Counted from the first letter of the stretch, positions 1-8,518 are shown. The stretch: 64,000 nt of DNA from Alphaproteobacteria bacterium (GCA_004292755.1 RDXE01000028.1:47661-111660), one strand, 5' to 3'. Notes: generated by a model from the sequence alone, not told the origin. Made by a program: numbers and translations.

Positions 1-1
1 G

Positions 2-388
2 CTGGAGCGCGCCATAGCCGCCTACCGCCTGGGCTTTGAGGCAGACTGGCGCGACGCGTACCCCGGCATCAACGCCCTCACCCTGATGACTCTGCACGGC
101 GGGATGGAGAGCGACATCCAGGCGCTTGTTCCCGTCGTGCGCTATGCTGTCGAGCGAAAAATCGCAGCCGGTCGCCCCGACGATTGGGACCACGCCACGC
201 TGGTGGAGCTGGCCGTCATCGCGGCCGATCGCACCCGCGCCGCAAACGCCCTCGCGGCCGCCCTCGCCTGCCAGACCGAGCCCTGGATGCGCGAAACCAC
301 CGCCCGCAACCTCCGCCTCCTCCGCAACGCCCCGGACCGAGAGGCTGAGACAGGGTGGGTGGATGAGCTGATTGGGGAGTTGGGATGA
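2..388 (+). CDS. TRAFs-binding-domain (DUF4071-like) protein, C-terminal fragment
   Basis: This is the last 128 codons of a gene that begins before the window. It reads in frame from base 2 and ends at TGA 386-388. The segment around AYRLGFEADWRDAYPGINAL resembles the conserved C-terminal part of bacterial proteins annotated as tetratricopeptide-repeat proteins with a MAP3K TRAFs-binding domain (DUF4071), which carry the pattern GFEAD-x-RDAYPGINA. The rest is helical and rich in Ala, Arg and Leu. The stop overlaps the start of the next gene by 4 bases (ATGA), so the two are probably translated together. The family assignment is from motif recall. Function is unknown, although such proteins often sit beside TIR-like or deoxyribosyltransferase-like effector genes. 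Confidence 0.6.
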   Translation: MERAIAAYRLGFEADWRDAYPGINALTLMTLHGGMESDIQALVPVVRYAVERKIAAGRPDDWDHATLVELAVIAADRTRAANALAAALACQTEPWMRETTARNLRLLRNAPDREAETGWVDELIGELG

Positions 389-1356
389 TGAGAAATGTTG
401 AAAGAGTATCTTGCCCAGTTTGCGAAACGACCGAAAACACAGGATTGGGATCGAGTGCCTCAGGCTTGGGGGACCATGGAAACGCACTCTTAGTCGATTG
501 CACAAGATGCGGAGACTTTTCGGTGCAGCCGGGTATATTAAGAATGTTTCTTAGTCGTCATAGCCATTTAGAATTTCTAAGGTATTTTCTTTCATACCGC
601 ATTAGGAGTGTTTTTGATCGGAAACAAGAACGTGTTAAAATTGATGAAGCGTTCTTACAAGACAGTCTTTCTATCGAATTTCCAGATTTTGATCACCAGA
701 TGCACAACACCCTCCTATATATTGGAAATCATTCTCCAAAACCTGGACATGTCGTTGAGATGAAAGATACACTACAAGGCGGAATCATTGGGACAAAGAC
801 AGGAAGTAGCTTCACTGTCATCATCGAATGGCTAATGGAGGAAAAATTAATACAAGAGACATCAAGGATGAATTACCGCTTAACACTCTCAGGATGGAAA
901 AGATACGTTGATCTAAAGACGAAATTCTCCCTGTCAGAAAACGCCTTCATTGCTATGAAATTTGGAGATGAAGAATTCGACAAGTTCGTTGATAAGCACA
1001 TGCGCAGAGCAGTCGCACAAACGGGTTACCAATTAAAACGAGCAGATGACCAACAGAAGGCTGGGTTGATCGATGCTCAAATGCGGCTGGACATCAAGAA
1101 CGCGCGGTTCGTTATTGCGGACCTTACGCATGGGAGTCACGGCGCCTACTGGGAAGCTGGATATGCTGAAGGACTTGGGAAACCGGTGATCTACACCTGC
1201 CGCGCAGATGTTTTTGAGAAAGAAAATGGGACCCACTTCGATACCAATCACCACGTTACGATCAAGTGGTCCTACAATGATCCAAAACCAGCGATGGACA
1301 GGCTAAAAGCGACGATCCGCTACACAATTCCCGAGGCAAAGCAGCATGACAATTAG
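385..1356 (+). CDS. Zinc-ribbon protein with C-terminal nucleoside 2-deoxyribosyltransferase-like domain
   Basis: A 323-aa protein. The N-terminus has two Cys pairs (CPVC at residues 10-13 and CTRCG near 39), typical of a zinc ribbon. The middle is helical and unrecognised. From about residue 190 the sequence AFIAMKFGDEEFDKFV, then ARFVIADLTHGSHGAYWEAG and GYAEGLGKPVIYTC, matches the Rossmann-like nucleoside 2-deoxyribosyltransferase fold, related to the TIR/SLOG-type NAD-consuming or sensing effectors of defence genes. Its base composition is clearly more AT-rich than both neighbours, which suggests recent transfer. ATG at 385 or 388 are both possible starts. It overlaps the preceding gene by 4 bases, suggesting a two-gene unit. 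An enzymatic or defence role is inference. Confidence 0.75.
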   Translation: MMRNVERVSCPVCETTENTGLGSSASGLGDHGNALLVDCTRCGDFSVQPGILRMFLSRHSHLEFLRYFLSYRIRSVFDRKQERVKIDEAFLQDSLSIEFPDFDHQMHNTLLYIGNHSPKPGHVVEMKDTLQGGIIGTKTGSSFTVIIEWLMEEKLIQETSRMNYRLTLSGWKRYVDLKTKFSLSENAFIAMKFGDEEFDKFVDKHMRRAVAQTGYQLKRADDQQKAGLIDAQMRLDIKNARFVIADLTHGSHGAYWEAGYAEGLGKPVIYTCRADVFEKENGTHFDTNHHVTIKWSYNDPKPAMDRLKATIRYTIPEAKQHDN

Positions 1357-1501
1357 CGAAACCAGCGCCGCAGCGGTCCTGGCACTCCTGTGCCGAATTG
1401 ACCAGCGATTGGACCATTTGGAAGACCTGCTGGCGGTACAATCCAATCAGCTTCAGCGACTGGAGGCAGTTCTGGGCCTAACGGGCTCAGAACCAGCCTA
1501 A
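1346..1501 (+). CDS. Small 51-aa coiled-coil hypothetical protein
   Basis: ATG at 1346 overlaps the end of the preceding gene (stop at 1356) by 11 bases, and the frame stays open to TAA at 1499-1501. The peptide has a heptad-like run of leucines (RIDQRLDHLEDLLAVQ, then LQRLEAVL), predicting a short amphipathic or coiled-coil helix. The overlap suggests translational coupling to the deoxyribosyltransferase-like gene. It may be a small partner or regulator of that protein, or a chance frame. Its tail overlaps the convergent GNAT gene by 15 bases. No family recognised. Confidence 0.4.
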   Translation: MTISETSAAAVLALLCRIDQRLDHLEDLLAVQSNQLQRLEAVLGLTGSEPA

Positions 1502-2065
1502 CCCCCCCCACCCAAGCAACGGCACCGTCTCGTCGCGCCACGCCACGGTGGTGCGCACGGTGAAGCCACAGCGTTCGGCGAGGCGGTGGGAGGGGTGGTT
1601 GTCGGTGGCGATCAGAGCGAGCGCGCGCACGCCGCCGAAGCACGGATGCGCGGTCAGGTGGGTTGCGGCCCAGCCAAGGGCGAGGGTCAGGGCTTCTCGG
1701 GCGAAGCCGTGGCCGTGGGCCGCGGGTAGGAAGGCCCAGCCAGCTTCGGCGATGCCCGCGATGCTGGGGGTGGTGGTGCGCTTGAAGTCAGCAAAGCCAA
1801 GATCGCCCAGATAACGACCCGTCGCCCGCTCCTCCACTGCCCAATACCCGTAGCCCAGCAGTGGCCACAGGCCGCGATAGCGCAGCAGGCGCGCCCAACT
1901 CTCGGTCGGGGTGGAGGGGGTGCCGCTGATGTGGCGCACGACAACGGGGTCGGCCCACAGGGCGGTGACATCCGGCCAATCCTCCGGCCGATGGCCGCGC
2001 AATCGCAAGCGGTCGCTGGTCAGGATTGGCGGCTCGGTCAGGGCGGGGGTGGGATCGGGGGGCAT
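1487..2065 (-). CDS. GNAT family N-acetyltransferase (RimJ-like)
   Basis: A 192-aa acetyltransferase. It begins with the usual strand-1 pattern of the RimJ/RimL subgroup, LTSDRLRLRGHRPEDWPDV, followed by a central WAVEERATGRYLGDLGF strand pair. The acetyl-CoA-binding loop is an AHGHGFAREAL variant of Q/RxxGxG/A, and the late ATDNHPSHRLAERCGF segment is the typical helix-4/strand-6 region of these enzymes. It would transfer acetyl from acetyl-CoA to an amine of a protein or small molecule; the substrate cannot be read from sequence. Its start is only 3 bases from the putA stop on the same strand, so it may be read through from putA. Confidence 0.85.
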   Translation of the reverse strand: MPPDPTPALTEPPILTSDRLRLRGHRPEDWPDVTALWADPVVVRHISGTPSTPTESWARLLRYRGLWPLLGYGYWAVEERATGRYLGDLGFADFKRTTTPSIAGIAEAGWAFLPAAHGHGFAREALTLALGWAATHLTAHPCFGGVRALALIATDNHPSHRLAERCGFTVRTTVAWRDETVPLLGWGGLGWF

Positions 2066-2068
2066 CGC

Positions 2069-5000
2069 CTAGTCCTCCCCCTCCGCCAGCAAGGTCGCAT
2101 TGCCACCCGCAGCCGCTGTGTTGGTGGTGATCACTTGCTCCAACGCCAAGCGCTTCAGGTACGACGGCCCGCCCGCCTTCGGCCCTGTGCCAGACAAGCC
2201 AGAACCACCGAATGGCTGCGTGCCAACCACCGCCCCGATCATCGAGCGGTTGACGTAGAGGTTACCCACCTGCACCCGCTCGCGCACGGCGTCGACTGTG
2301 CCTGCGATCCGGCTGTGAACCCCCAGGGTCAGGCCATAGCCCGTGCTGGCAATCGCGTCGATCACCTGGGTCAGCCGCTCCGCCCGCCACCGCACCACAT
2401 GCAGCACGGGGCCAAACACCTCCGCCGTCAAATCCTGCACCCGGTCCAGGCGGACAATCGCGGGGCCAACAAAGTGCCCCTGAACTGGCGCTGCGGCCTG
2501 CCACACCAGACGACCCGCCGCGCGACACTCCGCCAGATAGGCATCGATGCTGGCCTTTGCCTCGGCATCGATCACCGGGCCGATATGGGTGGCGGGGTTG
2601 CGCGGATCGCCCAGCGCCAACTCCTGTGCCGCCCCCTGGATCAGCGCCAGCATGCCATCGGCAACATCCTCCTGCACGCACAGCAACCGCAACGCAGAGC
2701 AGCGTTGACCCGCACTGCGGAAGGCCGAGGTCAACACATCATCGGCCACTTGCTCGGCCAGCGCAGTCGCATCGACGATCATGGCGTTCAGGCCACCGGT
2801 CTCGGCAATCAGCGGCACAATCGGGCCAGACTTCGCGGCCAGCGCGCGGTTGATCCGCCATGCTGTCTCGGTCGAGCCGGTGAATACAACAGCCGCTGTG
2901 GCCGGATGCTCCACCAGCGCCGCCCCAACTGCCCCATCCCCTGGCAGCAGATGCAGGGCGGAGGTGGGCACACCCGCGCGATGCAGCAAGGCGACCGCCG
3001 CCGCGGCAATCAGCGGTGTTTGCTCGGCTGGTTTTGCCACCACGGCATTGCCCGCCGCCAGCGCGGCCGCCACTTGCCCCAGGAAGATCGCGAGCGGAAA
3101 GTTCCAGGGCGAGATCGCCACCACCACCCCGCGCCCGCGATGAAGCAGCAGGTTCTCCTCCCCTGTCGGGCCGGGCAAACGCTCCACCTGCCCGAGGCTG
3201 GTTTCCGCCTCGTGGGCGTAGTAGCGCAGGAAATCAATGGCTTCGCGCAACTCGCCCAGCGCATCGTCCAGGGTTTTGCCTGCTTCCGCTTGTAACAGCG
3301 CCAGAAGAGGGCCGCGCTCTGCCTGCAGCAGGTCCGCGGCTTGGCGCAAGATGGCGGCACGTCGGGTGATCGGCGTGCGATCCCACCCAGGGAAACCGCG
3401 AACGGCGGCCGCCATCGCGGTCGCGGCATCGGCTGCGCGCGCTTCCACCACGGTGCCAACCACCAGCGCCGGATCAAACGGGGCGACCACGGCGCGGCTG
3501 CTGCCGGGCAACGGGTTTCCGGCGACCAGGGGCTCAGCCCTGCTGGTCTTTGGCGCCGCTGCCACCTCCACCAGCAGGCGGGAGAGGGCGGTGTGGTCGC
3601 CAAACTCCACCCCGTCAGCTGCCGCGCGGGAGGCACCATAAAGCGCCGTCGGCGGACCCAGGCGCTTCGCCCTGATCCCACCGGTGTGGATGGCGGCCAG
3701 AGCCGGCTGTACCAACTGCGCCGGTGGCACGGCGGGATCGGCAGCGACAGCGACAAAGCTGGAATTGGCGCCATTCTCCAGCAAGCGCCGCACCAGATAG
3801 GCCAACAAATCGCGATGGCCGCCGACGGGGGCATAAACCCGGACCGCGGAGTCCGGTCGATCCTGGCGCAGGCGGCGATACAGCGCCTCGCCCATGCCAT
3901 GCAGGCGCTGGAACTCAAACCCGCCCGTGGAGCCTGCAAGCTCCAACACCTCCGCCACTGTGCGGGCATTGTGGGTGGCGAACTGTGGGTAGAGCCGCGG
4001 GCGCAGCGCCAACAGCCGCCGCGCCGCTGCCAGATAGGCAACGTCCGTCACCGGCTTGCGGGTCCACACTGGATAGTCGGCAAGGCCGCGTTCCTGCGCG
4101 CGCTTCACCTCCGTATCCCAATACGCGCCCTTGACCAGGCGCAACATCAGGCGGCGATCAAACTGCTCGGCCAGCGCTGCCATATGCTCCACCACTGGCA
4201 GCACGCGCTTGTGATAGGCCTGGATTGCGATGCCAAAGCCGCTCCACCCGGCAAGACTGGGGTCGGCCAGGGTTTTGCCAATCACCTGGAGGGAGAGTTC
4301 CAGGCGATCCGCCTCCTCCGCATCGATGGTGAAGTTCAAGTCAGCCGCACGCGCCAGCCGGGCGAGGTCCACCACCCGCGGCACCAAGTCCGCCAGCACG
4401 CGTGCCGCCCCAACCGCCTCGTAGCGCGGATGCAGCGCGGACAGCTTAACGGAGATACCAGCACGCGCAGGCAGGGAACTGGTCCCCGCCCGTCGCCCGA
4501 TCGCCAGGATGGCGTGACGATAGGCTTCGAAATAGCGATGGGCGTCCTCGGCCGAGCGTGCGCCCTCGCCCAGCATGTCAAAGGAATGGCGCACGCCTTG
4601 ACGCTCCGCCTCGGCCGCACGGTCGAGGGCGGCGTCAATCGTCTCGCCCAACACAAAGTGATCGGCCATCGCGCGCATCGCCTGCCGGGTGGCGACCCGC
4701 ACAGCTGGCAGCCCTAGGCGCTTGACCACACCCGCGATCAGGCTCGACGGTGTTTCACCGGGATGGATCAGCCGAGCCGTCAAGCCCAGCGCCCAGGCGG
4801 AGGCGGAGACCAGCAGCGCGTCGCCCTTGGGTTCATGGTGAACCCAGTCACCCTGGCCCAGCTTGTCTTCCAGAAACCGATTGGCCGTGGCGGCATCTGG
4901 CACCCGCAGCAGGGCCTCGGCCAGCATCATCAGCGCCAAGCCTTCCCGCGTGCTGAGCGAATAGGCGCGCAGCACATCTTCCACCCCACCCATGACGCTG

Positions 5001-5167
5001 GCATCGGCGCGGATCGCCTCAATCAAGCCCGTGGCGGTGGCCTGAATGCGCGCCTCGGCTGCGGCGTCAAAGCTGGCCGCGGCTGCCAGCGCAGGCACCA
5101 AGGCCTCATCCGGCGGGCAGTAAGCGGCTTGGAAGACAGGCAGCGCACTCGACAGCGGTGATGACAT
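2069..5167 (-). CDS. putA: Bifunctional proline dehydrogenase / P5C dehydrogenase PutA
   Basis: A 1032-aa protein that oxidises proline to glutamate in two steps. The N-terminal half is an FAD proline dehydrogenase barrel with RLVKGAYWDTEVKRAQ, FATHNARTV and FEFQRLHGMGEALYRR. The C-terminal half is an aldehyde dehydrogenase with VAISPWNFPLAIF, FTGSTETAWRIN, the Glu motif LIAETGGLNAMI and the catalytic-Cys motif SAGQRCSALR. The length fits the short PutA class, which lacks the ribbon-helix-helix DNA-binding domain and the long C-terminal extension, so regulation must come from elsewhere. The LysR gene ends 70 bases upstream on the same strand and is a candidate regulator. The GNAT gene follows 3 bases after the stop. 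Confidence 0.97.
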   Translation of the reverse strand: MSSPLSSALPVFQAAYCPPDEALVPALAAAASFDAAAEARIQATATGLIEAIRADASVMGGVEDVLRAYSLSTREGLALMMLAEALLRVPDAATANRFLEDKLGQGDWVHHEPKGDALLVSASAWALGLTARLIHPGETPSSLIAGVVKRLGLPAVRVATRQAMRAMADHFVLGETIDAALDRAAEAERQGVRHSFDMLGEGARSAEDAHRYFEAYRHAILAIGRRAGTSSLPARAGISVKLSALHPRYEAVGAARVLADLVPRVVDLARLARAADLNFTIDAEEADRLELSLQVIGKTLADPSLAGWSGFGIAIQAYHKRVLPVVEHMAALAEQFDRRLMLRLVKGAYWDTEVKRAQERGLADYPVWTRKPVTDVAYLAAARRLLALRPRLYPQFATHNARTVAEVLELAGSTGGFEFQRLHGMGEALYRRLRQDRPDSAVRVYAPVGGHRDLLAYLVRRLLENGANSSFVAVAADPAVPPAQLVQPALAAIHTGGIRAKRLGPPTALYGASRAAADGVEFGDHTALSRLLVEVAAAPKTSRAEPLVAGNPLPGSSRAVVAPFDPALVVGTVVEARAADAATAMAAAVRGFPGWDRTPITRRAAILRQAADLLQAERGPLLALLQAEAGKTLDDALGELREAIDFLRYYAHEAETSLGQVERLPGPTGEENLLLHRGRGVVVAISPWNFPLAIFLGQVAAALAAGNAVVAKPAEQTPLIAAAAVALLHRAGVPTSALHLLPGDGAVGAALVEHPATAAVVFTGSTETAWRINRALAAKSGPIVPLIAETGGLNAMIVDATALAEQVADDVLTSAFRSAGQRCSALRLLCVQEDVADGMLALIQGAAQELALGDPRNPATHIGPVIDAEAKASIDAYLAECRAAGRLVWQAAAPVQGHFVGPAIVRLDRVQDLTAEVFGPVLHVVRWRAERLTQVIDAIASTGYGLTLGVHSRIAGTVDAVRERVQVGNLYVNRSMIGAVVGTQPFGGSGLSGTGPKAGGPSYLKRLALEQVITTNTAAAGGNATLLAEGED

Positions 5168-5237
5168 GGTGTGTTCCCTCCCGCCCGGACACCTAAGCCA
5201 TCGCCCGCGATTTGGACAGAGTGGTTTGCCAGCGCTG

Positions 5238-6137
5238 CTACAGCCGATCCAGCGCGGTGCGTAGACGCGGCGCTACGGATTCGAGGAACGCCCGCACCTT
5301 GGGGGCGATCAGCCGCGTCTCAGGATAGACGAGGCTGACCGGCACTGCAGCCGGGGTATAGGCATCCAAGAGAGGGACCAGGCGGCCTGCGCGCACCTGC
5401 TCCCCCACCATGTAGGACAGCGCCAGGGTAACACCGTCGCCCGCTTCGGCCGCAGCCAAGGCGGCTAGGGCATCGTTGACTTCAAGGCGCGGATGCAGGC
5501 CAACGCTTTGGCCCCGGCGCCCATCCAGATAACGCCACTCGCGATTGGGCATCAGGCCGGTGAATGCGATCACGTCATGATGGCTGAGATCGGCCGGCAC
5601 CATCGGCTGGCCGCGGCGGGCAACATACTCCGGGCTTGCGACAAGGATTTGGCGCACGGCGCCCACAGTCTTGGCAATCAGGCGGGAGTCCGGCAGCGGA
5701 CCAATGCGCACGGCAACGTCAATCCCCTCCTCCACCAGATTGGTCACGCGGTCGACCAGCAGGACCGACACCGACACCAGCGGGTACTGGGCGAGGAAGG
5801 CGCGCACCGCGGGCAGCAGCGCCGTGCGCCCGAAGGTGACAGAGGACGTCACCGTGAGATGACCGCTCGGCGCCGCGACATCGCCGACGGCATCCCGCTC
5901 GGCGGCATCCAACTCGGCTAGAATTCGGCGCGCAGTGTCCAGAAAGCGCTGGCCAACATCGGTGATGCTGAGGCTGCGGGTGGTGCGGTGGAACACCCGT
6001 GCGCCGAGGCGCTCTTCCAGGGCAGCAATCGCACGCGTCACGGCAGGCGGTGAGAGGCGCAGGCGCGCACCCGCCTTGGCAAGGCTGCCAGCCTCCGCCA
6101 CGGCGACAAACACCTCAAGCTCGTGCAAGCGATCCAT
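5238..6137 (-). CDS. LysR family transcriptional regulator
   Basis: A 299-aa regulator. The N-terminal winged helix-turn-helix reads MDRLHELEVFVAVAEAGSLA, then RLRLSPPAVTRAIAALEERL and RVFHRTTRSLSITDVG, as expected for the LysR family and closest to the CrgA/AaeR-like group. The C-terminal part is the usual substrate-binding domain (LVSVSVLLVDRVTNLVEEGI, DVAVRIGPLPDS). It is divergent from the pyridoxamine-oxidase-like gene at 6303 and lies just upstream of putA on the same strand, so it could control either. An inverted repeat in the divergent intergenic region (6166-6190) is a plausible binding site. The ligand is unknown. Confidence 0.93.
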   Translation of the reverse strand: MDRLHELEVFVAVAEAGSLAKAGARLRLSPPAVTRAIAALEERLGARVFHRTTRSLSITDVGQRFLDTARRILAELDAAERDAVGDVAAPSGHLTVTSSVTFGRTALLPAVRAFLAQYPLVSVSVLLVDRVTNLVEEGIDVAVRIGPLPDSRLIAKTVGAVRQILVASPEYVARRGQPMVPADLSHHDVIAFTGLMPNREWRYLDGRRGQSVGLHPRLEVNDALAALAAAEAGDGVTLALSYMVGEQVRAGRLVPLLDAYTPAAVPVSLVYPETRLIAPKVRAFLESVAPRLRTALDRL

Positions 6138-6165
6138 GCAGTCTTCCCTTCAACGGAATAATGAA

Positions 6166-6190
6166 TTGCAATCCTCGAGTATTCTTGCAA
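6166..6190. promoter_or_regulatory. Candidate LysR operator
   Basis: Two TTGCAA hexamers (6166-6171 and 6185-6190) are separated by 13 bases between the divergent LysR and oxidase-like genes. Because TTGCAA is its own reverse complement, the pair forms a dyad with a 19-base centre-to-centre spacing, which suits a LysR-type tetramer site. The start codon of the LysR gene is 29 bases away. Assignment is by position and symmetry only. Confidence 0.45.
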
Positions 6191-6302
6191 GTGACGACCT
6201 GTGCCAGAGTGCTGGCACGCGGACCTTGCATCCCCATCCCCGCCGCCATCGCGCGCGAGGCACCAACCGGGGCGCTACCTCCGCGGCGTAAAGGAGCCAG
6301 CC

Positions 6303-6926
6303 ATGGCGCACAAGTTCGCCGACATCACGTTCACGCCAACGGTCAAAGACCTGCAAACCCAGATGGGCAGCCGTTCCAGCTATGCCCGGTGGGAAGAGGC
6401 ACCGGAGGCCATCAATCACCTGTTGACCGGCGCTGAGGCGGGATTCATCGCTGCGCGCGATTCCGTTTACATGGCCAGCGTGGGGGAGACCGGTTGGCCC
6501 TACATCCAGCACCGGGGTGGTCCCATCGGCTTTGTCAAAGTGCTGGACGAACACACACTCGGCTTTGCCGATTTCCGCGGCAATCGCCAGTACATCACCG
6601 TTGGCAACGTGACCAACAACAACCGCGTCTCGCTGTTCTTCATGGATTACGCGAACAAGCGGCGGCTGAAGTTGCTTGGTCGCGCGCAGATCATCGGCAC
6701 GGAGGACACTGCCACACTCGAGCGCCTCGCCCTGCCCGACTACCGGGCGCGCGTCGAACGCGGCATCCTGATTACCGTGGAGGGGTTCGACTGGAACTGC
6801 CCGCAGCACATCACGGAGCGGTTCACCCTGGCCGAGGTGAGCGCGATGGCAGCTTCACTGACCACCCGTATCGCCGAACTGGAAGCAGAACTCGCCGCCC
6901 GCCCGCTGCCACCCGTGGGGTCATAG
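6303..6926 (+). CDS. Pyridoxamine 5'-phosphate oxidase family flavin-binding protein
   Basis: A 207-aa protein with the split-barrel FMN-binding fold. Recognisable parts are YMASVGETGWPYIQHRGG, then GFADFRGNRQYITVGNV and NNRVSLFFMDYANKRRLKLL, where the flavin phosphate would bind. The start at 6303 is chosen because AAGGAG lies 7-12 bases upstream and the protein then begins MAHKFADITFTP; the longer open frame from 6201 has no such site. The C-terminal 35 residues form a predicted helix (ISELEAELAARP-like). Members of this family reduce or sequester flavin-linked substrates; the substrate is unknown. The divergent LysR gene is a likely regulator. Confidence 0.88.
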   Translation: MAHKFADITFTPTVKDLQTQMGSRSSYARWEEAPEAINHLLTGAEAGFIAARDSVYMASVGETGWPYIQHRGGPIGFVKVLDEHTLGFADFRGNRQYITVGNVTNNNRVSLFFMDYANKRRLKLLGRAQIIGTEDTATLERLALPDYRARVERGILITVEGFDWNCPQHITERFTLAEVSAMAASLTTRIAELEAELAARPLPPVGS

Positions 6927-6938
6927 CGCGATTGCGCC

Positions 6939-6960
6939 TTGACACCCTACCAACTGGTAG
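6939..6960 (+). promoter_or_regulatory. tetR promoter -35 with overlapping palindromic operator
   Basis: TTGACA at 6939-6944 is a consensus -35 element. It is followed by CTACCAACTGGTAG at 6947-6960, a palindrome with perfect 6-base arms that would sit in the spacer of the promoter of the TetR gene starting at 6974. A weak -10 (CAGATT, 6962-6967) follows, so the message would have almost no leader. A partial copy of the same operator precedes the SDR gene (7598-7611). Autoregulation by TetR is therefore likely. Confidence 0.65.
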
Positions 6961-6973
6961 GCAGATTTGGGCC

Positions 6974-7543
6974 ATGGCACAGGGAACAACCCGCGAGCAG
7001 TTGCTGGACGCCGCTGAACGGCTGGTACGGACCCGCGGCTATAGTGCCATCAGCTACGCTGACCTGGCACAGGCCGTGGGCATCCGAAAGGCCAGCATTC
7101 ACCACCACTTTCCCGCCAAGGCCGATCTGGGGGCGGCGCTGACGCAAGAGTATGCCGCCCGCTTCGCACAGCTGCTGGACGGTATTGATCGCGACGGGGG
7201 ACCATCCCTTGAGCGGTTGAGGCGCTATGCGGACATCTACGCCGCCAGTGTTGAGCAGGGCATGCTGTGCCTGTGCGGGATGCTGGTGACCGAACTACAG
7301 GTTCTGCCTGAGGAGGTTCAGGCAGGCGTGCGCCGCTTCTTTGCCCAACAGCTGGCGTGGCTGCGCCGGGTGCTGGCTGACGGTGCGGCGCGGGGTGAGC
7401 TCACCCTCACAACCTCGCCAGAGATCGCAGCCGAGCGCAGTTTGTCCGCCCTGGAAGGGGCAACTCTGGTGGCGTGGGGAACAGGTGACCCAGCAGTGGT
7501 CACGCGCGCAACCAACGATCTGATCGCAACCTTAAGCGCCTGA
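6974..7543 (+). CDS. TetR/AcrR family transcriptional regulator
   Basis: A 189-aa repressor. The helix-turn-helix is LLDAAERLVRTRGYSAISYA then DLAQAVGIRKASIHHHFPAK, ending in the hallmark HHHFPAKADL. The C-terminal domain has a pair of Cys (MLCLCGML) that could sense thiol-reactive electrophiles, as in NemR-like regulators. The start at 6974 fits the family length and lies just after the palindromic operator; the open frame extends upstream to 6494 but overlaps the previous gene. The next gene, a short-chain dehydrogenase with a related operator, is the likely target. Electrophile sensing is inference from the cysteines. Confidence 0.92.
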   Translation: MAQGTTREQLLDAAERLVRTRGYSAISYADLAQAVGIRKASIHHHFPAKADLGAALTQEYAARFAQLLDGIDRDGGPSLERLRRYADIYAASVEQGMLCLCGMLVTELQVLPEEVQAGVRRFFAQQLAWLRRVLADGAARGELTLTTSPEIAAERSLSALEGATLVAWGTGDPAVVTRATNDLIATLSA

Positions 7544-7597
7544 CCCCCCGCCGACGGTCCAGAACCGCCGGAGTGGGTCTTTTGCTGACTTCTCTCC

Positions 7598-7611
7598 CTA
7601 CCAACTAGAAG
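7598..7611. promoter_or_regulatory. Second copy of the TetR operator, one arm degenerate
   Basis: CTACCAACTAGAAG repeats the first nine bases of the tetR operator at 6947-6960 exactly, and the second arm is partly conserved. It ends 10 bases before the SDR start codon at 7622 and overlaps the ribosome binding site AGAAGG. Binding here would block the SDR gene. Confidence 0.55.
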
Positions 7612-7621
7612 GATGAAATCC

Positions 7622-8398
7622 ATGACGACCCAGTCCTCCCGAACCCTGTTCATCGGCGGTGCAAGCGGCATGAGCAAGACAGCCGCCCGCTTGATGCTGG
7701 CCAGCGGTGGCCGCGTCGTTCTGCTGGGCCGCCAGCAGGCCAAGCTTGACGCAGCCTATGCCGAGTTGTCGCCCCTCGGCCCCGTCGATCTGGTGTGCCT
7801 GGACATCACCGACCAAGCCGCTGTGCATCAGTTTGCGGCGCGGATACCAACGAACTTCGCCGATCTCACGGGCCTCGTGAATGGGGCGGGCGTGTTTGTG
7901 CCTAAGCCCTTCCTCGACCACACGGAGGAGGACTACAACCGCTATCACGATCTCAACCGCGGCACCTTTTTCCTCACCCAAGCCGTGGCGCGCGCCATGG
8001 TGACAGCGGGCAAAGGCGGGGCGATTGTGACCATCGGCTCCATGTGGGCCAAGCAAGCCGTCGCAGCCACACCCTCCTCCGCCTATTCCATGGCGAAGGC
8101 GGGGCTGCACGCCTTGACCCAACACCTCGCGATGGAATTGGCGGGCCATGGCATTCGGGTGAATGGCGTATCGCCAGCCGTCGTGGAAACGCCGATCTAC
8201 GAAGGCTTCATCCCGAAGGACCAAGTGCATAGCGCCCTGCAAGGCTTCAACAGCTTCCACCCGCTGGGGCGCATCGGCACACCGACTGACGTGGCGGAGG
8301 TGATCGCCTTCCTGCTGTCCGACAAGGCGGGCTGGGTCACGGGCGCCATCTGGGATGTGGATGGTGGCGTGATGGCAGGGCGCAACGCCTATGCGTGA
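7622..8398 (+). CDS. Short-chain dehydrogenase/reductase (SDR)
   Basis: A 258-aa NAD(P)-dependent oxidoreductase of the classical SDR type. It has a nucleotide-binding loop [10 protein letters not shown] (variant of TGxxxGxG), the NNAG-equivalent GLVNGAGVF, the active-site Ser in [10 protein letters not shown] and the catalytic YSMAK, then [18 protein letters not shown] at 7622 is preferred over 7613 because AGAAGG at 7607-7612 is 9 bases from it but directly abuts the earlier ATG. It is probably controlled by the adjacent TetR. The substrate is unknown. A strong hairpin terminator follows at 8426. Confidence 0.93.
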   Translation: MTTQSSRTLFIGGASGMSKTAARLMLASGGRVVLLGRQQAKLDAAYAELSPLGPVDLVCLDITDQAAVHQFAARIPTNFADLTGLVNGAGVFVPKPFLDHTEEDYNRYHDLNRGTFFLTQAVARAMVTAGKGGAIVTIGSMWAKQAVAATPSSAYSMAKAGLHALTQHLAMELAGHGIRVNGVSPAVVETPIYEGFIPKDQVHSALQGFNSFHPLGRIGTPTDVAEVIAFLLSDKAGWVTGAIWDVDGGVMAGRNAYA

Positions 8399-8425
8399 TC
8401 GGCGCACGGGCTGATCCATCCAGGT

Positions 8426-8449
8426 GCTGGGGGCGTGTTCGCCCCCAGC
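8426..8449 (+). terminator. Intrinsic terminator-like hairpin after the SDR gene
   Basis: A perfect 10-bp GC-rich stem (GCTGGGGGCG / CGCCCCCAGC) with a TGTT loop lies 28 bases after the SDR stop. No clear T-run follows, so efficiency is uncertain. It separates the TetR/SDR unit from the sulfur operon. Confidence 0.6.
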
Positions 8450-8518
8450 AAACCCAGCTGCTGGACCCGTCAATCGAATTGACGCCAGCCCTCCCCGGGA
8501 ACCGCGCATAGTGGAGCG

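Noticed and set aside
1931..3295. Long open frame opposite putA, and similar long frames opposite putA up to 5161
   Set aside because: High-GC antisense shadows with low-complexity His/Arg/Gln-rich translations; PutA motifs on the minus strand are decisive.
6201..6302. Upstream extension of the pyridoxamine-oxidase-like gene
   Set aside because: The extension reads as intergenic operator DNA; AAGGAG before ATG 6303 fixes the start.
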